Below, piece by piece: positions 40,027 to 50,584 of a stretch of 64,000 nucleotides of DNA. The position numbers and the translations under genes are program-made. This stretch comes from Petasospora fabianii (Eukaryota; Ascomycota; Saccharomycetes; Phaffomycetales; Wickerhamomycetaceae), in contig CP048719.1 of the NCBI GenBank assembly GCA_022641835.1, positions 868,001 to 932,000 of the forward strand. Direction: 5' to 3'. A model generated the notes under the pieces. The model was not told the DNA's origin. It made no database searches and worked only from the letters and a program-made list of their open reading frames with translations. Position 1 is the stretch's first letter. The number at the start of each line of letters is the position of its first letter.

Positions 40027-40915
40027 TACCAGGGAGGGTTGGAGACAGATGGATACTATGCTTGAGAGTAGTGAGTGAAAGCATTGGGCATGAATAACAG
40101 GTGCTGTTTGCTATTTATGTTTTAGATAATGAAAGAGTTACAAGAATCTACATTTCTACTGTTGAGAACAAGGAAGCTGTAAACTCGACAAGCGAGATGG
40201 ATGATACAAAGATCAGCGGTATTAGACGATGGACCATACCAGGAAACATCGTGCCTGCAGAGACCAATGTGGATCCTTACTTCAACACTCTTATCTAGTT
40301 ATTTGGATACCCCGCTAGACTTCCCAAATAGGAAACATTACATAATTGCATCACTTTAATTACAAATCATCTCCTGGTTCTCGGCCGAGATGGACCGATT
40401 TTCCCGAGTTGCCCGGGAACGCGGCGCGCGCGGATTTAACAAAAAAAAAAAAAAAAGAAAAAGCGTATGCGCGTACCTTCCGATTGGAGGGGGAAAGGAA
40501 GGCACCTTTACCGCCCTGTGTAAGTTAGTGAGTTCTGACTAAAAAAAAAAAAAACCGGGAGAATCAATCTTACCGCTGTGATCAACGTTTGATCCATCGC
40601 TATCGATAGAAAGTCTTCCACTGGTTAGTTATAACTTTGTTTTCTACTCAACTTCCCCGCTCAAATTTTTGTTCAGTTCATCTGCCGCCCGCTGCCGCCG
40701 TCTCTGCCGCTGCCGCTGCCACCACATCCGAACCCGCAGATCAACCGTACGCGTTGAGCTTTTGATCTCTCATCGCTACTCCATCCTCTTCACCCACAAT
40801 TGACTGACAGACACACATCTCGAGTTCAGCAGCCCTTCATTAACGGTAAAAAGAAGACACATACATACACATACATACACAGAGATTGAGAGAGAGAGAG
40901 AGAGAAAGAGAGAGC
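40027..40915. other. UBC13 to DNF intergenic, GC-rich with homopolymers
   Basis: Holds a 65-codon frame (40101-40298) that has no ATG at its open end, two A runs (about 40441 and 40541), a GCGCGCG block near 40422, a CTGCCGC-type repeat at 40682-40722 and a GA repeat at 40886-40914. The last parts should be the leader of the P4-ATPase gene. Confidence 0.5.
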
Positions 40916-43900
40916 ATGTCCGACGACCTTGATCCGAACAAGTCGCCGCAAAGCCCCTTCTATGACAAACTCCAGTTTGAGGAGATCAACTTATCCCAGG
41001 AGTCACAACCTAACAACTCCCGTCATGACGATGATGGGTTTGACCATTCCTTCGATACAGCAAACACATCAGCTGGTCGGTTTGACTCTTCAGACTCGCC
41101 ATTACAAGTGCCCAAACGTGCTGTAGGCTCGAGAGTTGGATCTATTTTGAGAAATGGTTCTAATAAGTCAAACTCTCGACGTGATCCAAGTGCCAGAATT
41201 GCATTCTCTGGTCATGATACTACAATTGGTGAGTCAAAGCTCGATATTGACTCAGAGATTACAAAGAATCTTTCAGATACAGATTCTTTCACTAATACAC
41301 CACGTACGCCTCAACATGCCCGCTTTACTGGCCTCGATGACGATGACCACGTCTTGGGATCAAGATCAGCATCAACGGGACATGACGATGATGATAAAGT
41401 TATCGAGCGTAAAGGCTCAATCATGAAACGTTACCGCTGGGGTACAACAAGAAATAAGAAAGGTCAACCAACAGTTGGTCGTGCTAAGACGTTACGATGG
41501 AGAAACAGATGGGAGGCTAATTTTAAACCAAATCATGATAATCACAATGATGATGACGACGAGAGTGATGACGATAAGACCAAAAACCGCGCTGATGAAC
41601 TCAGATCGGTTTACTACAATATGCCCCTCCCACAGGAAATGCTTACAGATACAGGCGAACCAAATGCCACGTATCCACGTAACAAGATTAGAACAACCAA
41701 GTATACACCATTGACGTTCGTGCCCAAGAACTTGGCCTTCCAGTTCAAGAATATTGCCAATATTTATTTCCTGATCATGATTATCATGGGATTCTTTGAC
41801 GTTTTTGGTGTTCCTAACCCGGGACTCTCCACTGTTCCACTGATTGTCATCGTTGTCATTACCGCCATCAAAGATGCAATGGAGGATTCGAGACGTACCA
41901 TCACTGATATCGAAGTCAACAACACACCAACACACATCTTACAAGGTGTCAGTAATCATAATGTCTCCGATGACAACATTTCTCTATGGAGAAAATTCAA
42001 AAAACTCAACTCTAGACTCGTGGCACATATCTTTAGTTGGTTCTCGGCTCATTTGACCAAAGAGGGTAAAGAGAAGGCACGTCTTGTTAAGCTTACCAAA
42101 GAGTCCATCAATGCCAGAAAGTCATTTGATAGCTTTGAGGATAACCGCAAGTCTATGCAACTTGATGATATGGGCCGCCATTCTCTCGAAAACCCATTTG
42201 ATGATAGTCACCGTACAATTAACCCAGATGAATCCATCATTGATCCAACCATGTCCATCACATCCGCTAACACACAGGCAAGATTCGCTAAGGACTATTG
42301 GAAAAGTGTCAAGGTTGGTGACGTCATTCGTATTCACAATAATGATGAAATCCCAGCAGATGTTATCCTTTTGGCTACTTCGGACTCTGATGGTGCTTGT
42401 TACGTTGAGACCAAAAACTTGGATGGTGAAACTAATTTAAAAGTTCGTCAGGCCTTGAAGTGTGGTTCTGGAATCAAGCATGCTCGTGATATTCAAAAAT
42501 CCAAGTTCTGGGTTGAGAGTGAAGGTCCACATGCTAACTTGTACAACTACCAAGGTAACTTGAAATGGTATGGCACCGATGCTCAAGTCAAGAATGAACC
42601 AGTCACCATTAATAACATGCTCTTGAGAGGTTGTTCTTTGAGAAATACCAAGTGGGCCATAGGTATCGTCATGTTCACTGGTCCTGATACTAAGATCATG
42701 CTGAACTCTGGTGAGACTCCATCCAAAAAGTCACGTATTGCTCGTGAGTTGAACTACACCGTCTTACTCAACTTTGCCCTTTTGTTCATCCTCTGTTTTG
42801 TTTCTGGTTTGGTCAACGGTATCTCATATAATGAAACGGAGAATTCTCGTCGATTCTTTGAGTACGGTACTGCTGGTGGTTCATCCGCAGGCAATGGTAT
42901 TCTCGGATTCTTTGTCGCTGTCATTCTTTACCAATCGCTTGTTCCGATCTCGCTCTACATCTCCATTGAGATCATTAAGACAGCTCAGGCTTTCTTTATC
43001 TACTCAGACGTTAACATGTACTACAGGAAGTTGGACTATCCATGTACGCCAAAGTCATGGAACATCTCGGATGACTTGGGTCAAATTGAGTACATCTTTA
43101 GTGACAAGACTGGTACTCTTACTCAAAACGTGATGGAGTTCAAGAAGTGTACAATCAATGGTATCTCATACGGTAGGGCTTACACCGAAGCACTTGCCGG
43201 TTTGAGAAAAAGACAAGGTGTTGACGTTGAAGAAGAGGCTGCTGCTGAGAGAAAAGCCATTGCAGAGGACAAAGAGGTGATGTTGCAAGGATTGTACTCC
43301 ATTGCTCCAAATCAACATTTGAGACCTGATGATCTTACTTTTATCTCCAAGGAGTTTGTGGATGACATGAAAGGTTCCAGAGGTTCCGAGCAAGCTCGTT
43401 GTAACGAACACTTTATGTTGGCGTTAGCTCTTTGTCACTCTGTTCTTGCTGAGAATGACAAGGAAGATCCAGATAGAATTCTCTTGAAGGCCCAGTCTCC
43501 AGATGAAGCAGCTCTCGTTGGTACCGCCAGGGATGTTGGTTTCTCTTACATAAACAGAACTAAGAAGGGTCTTATTGTTGAAGTTCAAGGTGTCACCAAG
43601 GAGTTCCAAGTGTTGAACGTTCTTGAGTTTAACTCCACCAGAAAGAGAATGAGTGCTATTATAAAGGTTCCAGGTGAAACCGAGGCCGACGAACCAAAGG
43701 CATTGCTCATTTGTAAAGGTGCTGACTCCATCATCTATTCTAGACTCAAAAAGAACTCTGATGAGTCCTTGCTGGAGAGAACCGCTCTGCACTTGGAAGA
43801 GTATGCTACTGAAGGTTTGAGAACTCTGTGTATTGCCCAGAGAGAACTGTCTTGGTCCGAGTACCAAGCTTGGAACAGAAAGCATGAGATTGCTGCTGCT

Positions 43901-45814
43901 GCTCTTGTCAAGAGAGAGGAAAAGATGGAGGAAGTTGCTGACTCAATTGAAAGAGAACTTACTTTGCTTGGTGGTACAGCCATTGAGGATAGGCTTCAGG
44001 ATGGTGTTCCAGATGCTATTGCTGTCTTGGCTGAAGCTGGTATCAAACTTTGGGTTCTTACTGGTGACAAGGTTGAGACAGCTATCAACATTGGTTTCTC
44101 TTGTAACTTGCTCGGTAATGACATGGAGCTGCTGGTGCTTAAGACTTCTGGTGATGATGTCGACCACATTTCCTCTGATCCAAAGATTGTTGTCCAGACT
44201 TTGCTCGACAAGTATCTTCGTGAGAAGTTTGACATGGATGGTTCTTGGGATGAGATTGAGAAAGCCAAGAAGATTCATGAGCCTCCTCAAGGTGAATATG
44301 GTGTCGTTATTGATGGTGATGCTTTGAAGGTTGCACTCCAAGGTGACAACATGAGAAAGTTCTTGTTGTTATGTAAACAATGTAAGGCTGTCTTGTGTTG
44401 CAGAGTTTCTCCAGCTCAGAAGGCTGCTGTTGTCAAGATGGTGAAGGACACTTTGGATGTTATGACTCTTGCCATTGGTGATGGTTCCAACGACGTTGCC
44501 ATGATCCAGGCTGCTGACATTGGTGTTGGTATTGCCGGTGAGGAAGGTAGACAAGCTGTGATGTCTTCTGATTATGCCATTGGTCAATTCAGATACCTTG
44601 CTAGATTGGTTCTTGTCCATGGTAGATGGTCTTACAAGAGATTATCGGAGATGATTCCAAGTTTCTTTTACAAGAATGTGATTTTCACCGTTGCCTTATT
44701 CTGGTATGGTATTTACAATCAGTTTGATGGTACCTATTTGTTTGAGTACACTTACTTGATGTTCTACAATTTGGCTTACACATCCTTGCCTGTGATCTTT
44801 ATGGGTATCTTTGACCAGGATGTGAACGATTTGGTTTCTTTGCTTGTTCCTCAGCTTTACAGAGTTGGTATCTACAGAACTGAATGGACCATGAAGAAGT
44901 TTTGGTGGTATATGAGTGATGGGTTATACCAGTCTCTGATGTGTTACTTCCTTCCACATGCTCTTTACAAGAGTGGGTTTGTTACATTTAATGGATTGAA
45001 CTTGGATCATCGTTATTGGATTGGTGTTCTTGTTGCATCCATTGCTGTCATTTCATGTAATTGCTACTTATTAATTCACCTTTACATGTGGGATTGGTTG
45101 AATTTGCTGATTCATGGTATCTCTTTGGTGTTACTCTTTGGCTGGACGGGAATTTGGAGTTCAACGTTATCATCTACTGAATTTTACAAAGGTGCTGCAC
45201 AGTGTTATGGAAGTCTCTCATTTTGGGCCTGTTTGTTTGTTGGTATTGTCGTTTGTTTGCTTCCAAGATTTGTGATTGATTGTTTCCAGAAGCTTTATTG
45301 GCCAAAGGATGTTGATATCATTAGAGAATGTTTCAACAGAGGTGACTTTGACCAGTATCCAAGAAACTATGATCCAACTGATCCAGATAGACCAAAGATT
45401 TCCAAATATTCTACACAACACGCATTGGAGAAGGCATTATCTTCTACACATGGATCACCAATTTCTCACAAGAGAAAATCATCTGCATTTGGTGGCTCTT
45501 CAAGAAGAACCTCTTACAGAATGAATGACGAGGATGTTGCCACTGAGGAGATTGGTATGCGTATTGTGAGCAGTAATGGTACTCCAAGATTTGAACATGC
45601 ATCTGAATTTGTTGATGCTAATGATTATGATGGTGAAGGATCAGGTGTTGAGAATTATCAACCAAGAACTTCATTGGACAGAACGAGATTGTCCATGATG
45701 AGAGAACGTCAGCTTGGTAATGGACGTGTCTCAATTGAAAATGCGAGAAAGTCATTAGACCTTCCTTTGACGACAGCAGAGGACCTTATGAGTAATAAGA
45801 GTCGTGAGTTGTGA
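40916..45814 (+). CDS. DNF1: P4-ATPase phospholipid flippase, Dnf1/Dnf2 type
   Basis: 1632 residues from MSDDLDPNKSP; the frame extends ten more codons through a GA repeat, unlikely to be translated. Dnf1/2 flip phosphatidylcholine and -ethanolamine inward at the plasma membrane with Lem3. KRYRWGTTRNKKGQPTVGRAKTLRWRNRW in the N-terminal tail is typical of the Dnf1/2 branch rather than Drs2. The P4 start PRNKIRTTKYTPLTFVPKNLAFQFKNIANIYFL, DGETNLKVRQAL, the phosphorylated D730 in SDKTGTLTQN, KGADSIIYSRL and GDGSNDVAMIQAADIGVGI are intact. Ten membrane segments are expected. S. cerevisiae Dnf1 has 1571. The symbol marks the Dnf1/Dnf2 branch. Confidence 0.93.
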   Translation: MSDDLDPNKSPQSPFYDKLQFEEINLSQESQPNNSRHDDDGFDHSFDTANTSAGRFDSSDSPLQVPKRAVGSRVGSILRNGSNKSNSRRDPSARIAFSGHDTTIGESKLDIDSEITKNLSDTDSFTNTPRTPQHARFTGLDDDDHVLGSRSASTGHDDDDKVIERKGSIMKRYRWGTTRNKKGQPTVGRAKTLRWRNRWEANFKPNHDNHNDDDDESDDDKTKNRADELRSVYYNMPLPQEMLTDTGEPNATYPRNKIRTTKYTPLTFVPKNLAFQFKNIANIYFLIMIIMGFFDVFGVPNPGLSTVPLIVIVVITAIKDAMEDSRRTITDIEVNNTPTHILQGVSNHNVSDDNISLWRKFKKLNSRLVAHIFSWFSAHLTKEGKEKARLVKLTKESINARKSFDSFEDNRKSMQLDDMGRHSLENPFDDSHRTINPDESIIDPTMSITSANTQARFAKDYWKSVKVGDVIRIHNNDEIPADVILLATSDSDGACYVETKNLDGETNLKVRQALKCGSGIKHARDIQKSKFWVESEGPHANLYNYQGNLKWYGTDAQVKNEPVTINNMLLRGCSLRNTKWAIGIVMFTGPDTKIMLNSGETPSKKSRIARELNYTVLLNFALLFILCFVSGLVNGISYNETENSRRFFEYGTAGGSSAGNGILGFFVAVILYQSLVPISLYISIEIIKTAQAFFIYSDVNMYYRKLDYPCTPKSWNISDDLGQIEYIFSDKTGTLTQNVMEFKKCTINGISYGRAYTEALAGLRKRQGVDVEEEAAAERKAIAEDKEVMLQGLYSIAPNQHLRPDDLTFISKEFVDDMKGSRGSEQARCNEHFMLALALCHSVLAENDKEDPDRILLKAQSPDEAALVGTARDVGFSYINRTKKGLIVEVQGVTKEFQVLNVLEFNSTRKRMSAIIKVPGETEADEPKALLICKGADSIIYSRLKKNSDESLLERTALHLEEYATEGLRTLCIAQRELSWSEYQAWNRKHEIAAAALVKREEKMEEVADSIERELTLLGGTAIEDRLQDGVPDAIAVLAEAGIKLWVLTGDKVETAINIGFSCNLLGNDMELLVLKTSGDDVDHISSDPKIVVQTLLDKYLREKFDMDGSWDEIEKAKKIHEPPQGEYGVVIDGDALKVALQGDNMRKFLLLCKQCKAVLCCRVSPAQKAAVVKMVKDTLDVMTLAIGDGSNDVAMIQAADIGVGIAGEEGRQAVMSSDYAIGQFRYLARLVLVHGRWSYKRLSEMIPSFFYKNVIFTVALFWYGIYNQFDGTYLFEYTYLMFYNLAYTSLPVIFMGIFDQDVNDLVSLLVPQLYRVGIYRTEWTMKKFWWYMSDGLYQSLMCYFLPHALYKSGFVTFNGLNLDHRYWIGVLVASIAVISCNCYLLIHLYMWDWLNLLIHGISLVLLFGWTGIWSSTLSSTEFYKGAAQCYGSLSFWACLFVGIVVCLLPRFVIDCFQKLYWPKDVDIIRECFNRGDFDQYPRNYDPTDPDRPKISKYSTQHALEKALSSTHGSPISHKRKSSAFGGSSRRTSYRMNDEDVATEEIGMRIVSSNGTPRFEHASEFVDANDYDGEGSGVENYQPRTSLDRTRLSMMRERQLGNGRVSIENARKSLDLPLTTAEDLMSNKSREL

Positions 45815-47211
45815 ATTACGCTATTTGTTTTTTCTTCCTTTCTGTCCCTTATAGCATGGCTGCATAGTATTTTTTTTTCGTTTTTATGTTTGTTTTATAA
45901 ATGTACAATAGTTGATGATTAGATCTAGGTCTAGTACTAGTCCAGGTGATGAGATTGTGTATGAACCTCTGTCTTAGTTCAACATTAACGTCTCAGATGA
46001 TGATTTAATGGTGCACCAATGACCCAGACCATGTACAGCGTTGATCGATCTTTGTTTAAGACTGTAGTTTGAGACTATTGGGGGAATTGATTGATATTGC
46101 AACCAACCATGCATAATAGGCGCTGTAAAGGGTGTAATCCCTGTGGGTTGTTAAGCCTTGGTGGGTGGTACCATATGCTTGGCTAGGCTGGGCTCGGGGG
46201 AGATTCGGTGAAATGGTCTCTATAATGGGTGTTTAAGGAGTTAAGGGATATGATGGAGTTTTTGAAAGATCTGGGGGGCTTTTTGGGGCCACCATCTGTC
46301 CCGTGCGCCATCTGCAAAGCTTCCGTGCGTCGACTGGGCCGATTGATCAGCTAAAGGCATATGTGTGTATTACCGGGGATCAGCGTCTGTCAGGGGGAGG
46401 ATGACATTTAGAGGTAGAGTGAATCTATTGCATCAATTGATGAGCTTTCCATCTTTATCATCATAGCTTCAGTTAGATAACTATTGAATATAGCATTAGC
46501 GAATACTTAGGTTATTGTTAGGTTAGTACCCGTTTTGAGGTGCCCTAAAGTGAGACCGAGATGAGACCAAGGTGAGGGACTAACTTAGTCCCATGAGTCC
46601 AACCAGCCCCCAAACAGCGACTAATTAGCCGCATGCAACAAGGCGAAAATGCACCAACGGGCTTCCAACCAAAGTGGGTAAATTTGAGTCTCGCCCTGTT
46701 TAAAAGTGTTTGATCTGTTGGTTTGAAGCCCTCTTTGTCGCTGAGGTGACAACCTGCGATAACCCACACCAACATCAGAGCACCAAAAAGCAATAAAACT
46801 CGAGCGGGCTGACAAAAGAAGATCTTTTATCCACCACCGAGACCGGTATTAAACTTGAGCCAAGTTGAATCTCTTCGAACGAAACTAAGTTGGCATAAAG
46901 GTATACTTAAGCATACACACATAAAAATAGTCCTCGGACCATCCACCGACTCAGGTCTCTCCGCCCCATATTCACCTCCCCGATCTGCGCTGCCAAAAGT
47001 TGTTGTCGGGCCGCTGATCACGAGAATAGCGCATTTGTCCTTTCTCAGACACACCACATTCTCGAGTTATTGATAAATAATCAGCAATTAGTTTCTTTAT
47101 CATCTTTCCTTTATCATCTTTTTCAGAGTTCTTCTCATAGAACCTCTTCTTTTCCCACCGTCTGTCTCCCCATAATCGTCTAACGTCCAGATCGTGGCCG
47201 CCCCTATCTTC
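45815..47211. other. Long intergenic, no gene seen
   Basis: About 1.4 kb with mixed composition. Short frames near 46545-46815 and 46827-47232 overlap on both strands and look like chance. The right part should be the promoter of the Ser/Pro-rich gene. An ATGATGA near 45996 recalls a C box, but no D box or stem pairs with it. Confidence 0.45.
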
Positions 47212-48414
47212 ATGAAGGTCGACGAACCGCAACCACCATCCACCAAGAGGGCATGGAGACTCAAGAAATATACAAAATCTTCAACAGAGATTGAACAAGA
47301 ACAACAAGAGTATGCAACTCTTGAATTTTCCCCGAAGAAAAGTACAAGAAGACCTAAAAACAGACCTGGTGAACAACAAGAGTTTGTCTTTGTCGATCTT
47401 TCTCCACGTAAGAGAAACTTGACAAAGAAGAATACACCTCGTGTGACTCCAATCGATACATCAACAAAGACTATGTATCAAGAATCATCTAGCCCACATG
47501 TCCATGATATTGTTCAGATGCCCGAGTTGTCGTATTCTCCAACTCCTTCGTCGTCATCTTCCATTAACACATCTGTCCCAAAGCGTCATAGCTTATCACG
47601 TCTCTTCCGTCTAACCTCACAAAATGACACTGATAACAAGCAAGATAACAAAAATAGCAAACCACATCAATTGATGGAGTCTCCATTGCTTCATGAATCG
47701 AATAAATCATTGCTTCATTCGGTGCAACAACAGGAACAGCAACAAAGACAATTACCTTCTCGTACATCTTCCCCATTAGCACAACCGGTCCCACAATTGA
47801 AGAGAACACTGACTCCACAACTAGTTATGACCGTGTCCTCGGATGGTCGTGCAGTTTTACAACCATCTTCTGCATCTTCATCAGTAACGGATCTTTATTC
47901 CCTTCACAGATCTCCATCTCCAAAACGTGAAGCTGAATCTCCACCCGATTATAATGATTCATCATCTGATGATGAAAACCAAGATGCATGTAGAGCATTT
48001 GCTCAAGCTGTAAGACGTAAGAGAGCCAATACAGCTGGTTCACAACATTCATTGACAAGAGCTCCACTCTCGAGAACTCATTCCATCTCTTCAATGACTA
48101 GTACGACGTATCGTTCAAGAATGTCACCATCTAGGGCTGCAATGCTAAGACAAAGTACCCCTATTGAGTCACGTCCACCTCCAGTTGATGACTTTGTTGG
48201 TGGATTCTTTGATGATGCTACAAGAGACGCAAGAAGACCATTGGGACACTTGAGGAATCAGAAGAGTATATCCACATTGGGTCCGGCACTCGGGATGGAG
48301 GAACTTAGTGAATTTGATGCAGATTTGACATTGACAAAGGCTATTGACGCTGGTGATGATTTAACTGAGTTCTTTGATTTCAGTGCCTTTGGTGATGAAC
48401 AGTTTCAGATCTAA
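47212..48414 (+). CDS. Ser/Thr-Pro-rich orphan with acidic-aromatic tail
   Basis: 400 residues from the ATG at 47212; the open frame upstream begins only at a GTG. It is largely disordered, with many SP/TP sites of CDK type ([27 protein letters not shown]), basic patches (KRAWRLKKY; RRKRAN) and a compact motif LTPQLVMTVSSDGRAVLQ near the middle. The last 70 residues carry DDFVGGFFDDATRDARRPLG and an acidic end rich in Phe (LTEFFDFSAFGDEQF), the composition of a transcription activation domain. No DNA-binding domain is visible. A CDK-regulated transcription cofactor is my guess; the family is not recognised. Confidence 0.7.
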   Translation: MKVDEPQPPSTKRAWRLKKYTKSSTEIEQEQQEYATLEFSPKKSTRRPKNRPGEQQEFVFVDLSPRKRNLTKKNTPRVTPIDTSTKTMYQESSSPHVHDIVQMPELSYSPTPSSSSSINTSVPKRHSLSRLFRLTSQNDTDNKQDNKNSKPHQLMESPLLHESNKSLLHSVQQQEQQQRQLPSRTSSPLAQPVPQLKRTLTPQLVMTVSSDGRAVLQPSSASSSVTDLYSLHRSPSPKREAESPPDYNDSSSDDENQDACRAFAQAVRRKRANTAGSQHSLTRAPLSRTHSISSMTSTTYRSRMSPSRAAMLRQSTPIESRPPPVDDFVGGFFDDATRDARRPLGHLRNQKSISTLGPALGMEELSEFDADLTLTKAIDAGDDLTEFFDFSAFGDEQFQI

Positions 48415-48581
48415 TTGATGTTATGTTGCTTGTTTCTTTGCTGGTGTACTCACTAGTCACCATTAAGCACTAGCAGAAAAAGGTTTTACAAGAAGAGAAA
48501 ACCAACCAAAAAGAACAAGACTATTCAATAGTTTTAAAAGATGTTGCATGTTATGAGATATTATAGACGTTGTAGCGACCT

Positions 48582-50177
48582 TTACTTCTCCAAAACACCC
48601 TTGATGAATTGTAAACACTCCTCTTCACTCTTATCTGGATTGTCCAACTGCCAAACAAGAATTTGATTTGTCAATGGAGCCATCCATGGGCCTGGTTTAC
48701 GATCAAGAACTTTACAAACTTTCTTACCATCAACCAATGGTTTAAGCTTGTAGACATCCTCCAATCTTTCAGCATGGATCAAATCACACATTTGTTCATA
48801 CTTGGATAAGATACCATCCATTTTGTCATTCTCATTCTTGATCACTTCATCAAACAAGTTGAAAACTAGTGCCAATTTATACTCAGCATCATAGTTTCTC
48901 AATACAAATCCAATTTCAGATCTTTTGAACTCAGGTAGTTTGTTAACAACAGCTTGGAAATCTCCACTAGTTGATAAGATCTTAGTCACCATATCAGCAT
49001 CATTCTTAGAGAATTTGAGACCTTCTCTTACAATAGCTTCAGATGCCCACATCTGTTTCTGTTTCTTATTGAATACAACTTTCAAACCGGCCCATGGTCT
49101 TAACACAACGGAGATCCATAACAGACGTTTCTCATATGGATTACTCAATACTTCAGATACAACAGGTGTCAACTTATTACCGAAATTGAATGATGTGATC
49201 TTTTCAATGGCATTCCATGTATCATTATCAACTTGATTGTTATGTTCGTCAATGAAAGCGATATCATTAAACTGTCTGATATCCTTATCCAAGTTTCCAA
49301 AACCAAATACGACACTCATGAGTCCAGTCTCCGATAACAATCTTAACCCTTTAACGGCATCACTCTCCAATGTTTTACCCATTTCAACACCGACTCTTTC
49401 CCTTGAGATCTTATCAATAAGGGCCTTTTTCACTTCTTGACCTTTCATGGCTTGGAAAGTGTTGGAATCGAGATCGAATCCGAATCGACTAGCAAATCTG
49501 ATTAACCTTAGCACACGTAATGGATCATCCAAGAAGGTCTTTCTTGGTTCAAGTGGCGTTCTCAAGATCCCCTGTTCCAGGTCTCTTAGTCCAAGCCTTG
49601 TGAAATCTTCAACTTGTTCCCTTTGAATGTTATAAAAGAGTGCATTTAACGTCGCATCTCTTCTCATGGCATCTTCTTCTGGGGTTCCAAACTTGATCTG
49701 TGGAATCCTTGACTCTTCAGTGTACTCTTCGTTTCTCAAATTGACGAAATCAATATCGAGACCATATAACTTCGTAGTTGCCGTCTCAAGATGTTTAGAC
49801 TTCTCCGGATTTTTCTCAATTGTATGGATTCCACTACCACCAACAACTTGATCCCCTCCTTCACGAGGATGAGTCTTTAGGTATTCCAAGAGTCCCTCTG
49901 CAAACTCCTGACCACTCATCACATTGACAGCGATGTCGAGATCGTGAGATGTTTGACCTAGCAACTTGTCACGCACCCATCCACCAGTGATACGCGGCTC
50001 AAGCGGTTCCTTAATGGCATTAGTTGCATTATAATGAGTACAATACTCTTTTAACAAAGAGGTGATGTTGTGCTCAACTGGGGTTAGTGTGATGCATGGG
50101 ACCAATCGTGAGGTCTGGGAGGAAGCAGAGGTGGATAGCATCTTGCAATTGGTCAACTGGCGAACAAATCGAAGCAT
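48582..50177 (-). CDS. CCA1: tRNA nucleotidyltransferase (CCA-adding enzyme)
   Basis: 531 residues (S. cerevisiae 546). Cca1 adds CCA to tRNA 3' ends in nucleus, cytosol and mitochondria. The head domain has RITGGWVRDKLLGQTSHDLDIAVNVMSG with the metal-binding DxD, then RRDATLNALFYN, LEPRKTFLDDPLRVLRLIRFASRFGF and the RERVGVEMGK block, all class II marks. The first 25 residues are basic and hydroxylated, fit for mitochondrial targeting. A second Met at residue 13 (50141) could give a cytosolic or nuclear form, as the S. cerevisiae gene does with its multiple starts. Divergent from BRR2. Confidence 0.97.
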   Translation of the reverse strand: MLRFVRQLTNCKMLSTSASSQTSRLVPCITLTPVEHNITSLLKEYCTHYNATNAIKEPLEPRITGGWVRDKLLGQTSHDLDIAVNVMSGQEFAEGLLEYLKTHPREGGDQVVGGSGIHTIEKNPEKSKHLETATTKLYGLDIDFVNLRNEEYTEESRIPQIKFGTPEEDAMRRDATLNALFYNIQREQVEDFTRLGLRDLEQGILRTPLEPRKTFLDDPLRVLRLIRFASRFGFDLDSNTFQAMKGQEVKKALIDKISRERVGVEMGKTLESDAVKGLRLLSETGLMSVVFGFGNLDKDIRQFNDIAFIDEHNNQVDNDTWNAIEKITSFNFGNKLTPVVSEVLSNPYEKRLLWISVVLRPWAGLKVVFNKKQKQMWASEAIVREGLKFSKNDADMVTKILSTSGDFQAVVNKLPEFKRSEIGFVLRNYDAEYKLALVFNLFDEVIKNENDKMDGILSKYEQMCDLIHAERLEDVYKLKPLVDGKKVCKVLDRKPGPWMAPLTNQILVWQLDNPDKSEEECLQFIKGVLEK

Positions 50178-50255
50178 ATACCCCAGTTGAAGAGTAGTTT
50201 AAAGAGTAGTTCTCGGAGAGAAGAGAGTACATTAGTTGTTTAAAGCCCATCGCCA

Positions 50256-50350
50256 TTGGCGAAAAAAAAGGGTTTCGCGAAAACTGGCGCAAATTGGCGC
50301 AAATTTGGCGCAATTTGCGAAAATATATTTTCGCAAAATTTTCGCGAAGG
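50256..50350. repeat. Cluster of TTCGCGAA and TTGGCGCAAA repeats between CCA1 and BRR2
   Basis: Within 95 bases there are two TTTCGCGAA-type palindromes at the outer ends (50273 and 50341), three GGCGCAA units in direct repeat (from 50285), and further TTGCGAAA/TTTCGCAAA inversions in the middle. The units resemble SCB/MCB or E2F-like sites. The cluster lies about 80-170 bases upstream of CCA1 and 235-330 upstream of BRR2. Confidence 0.7.
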
Positions 50351-50584
50351 TTTAAAGTTGTTTTGGGAAAGATTTAAGACTAAAGAACAATTCTCTTTGA
50401 TTTAAGAGTAAATTTAACAGTTTTATATCTGTTGAGGTGATTGAAGCGGTTGACTATCAGTTTCCTTTTGTCAATTGATCTGATATCCAGCTTTCCCGGA
50501 ACTTTTTACCACAGTGGTAGCCTCATCAGATAGCTTCAACAAAGGACATCTATATAACGACGTACCTCATCACACACATACATC

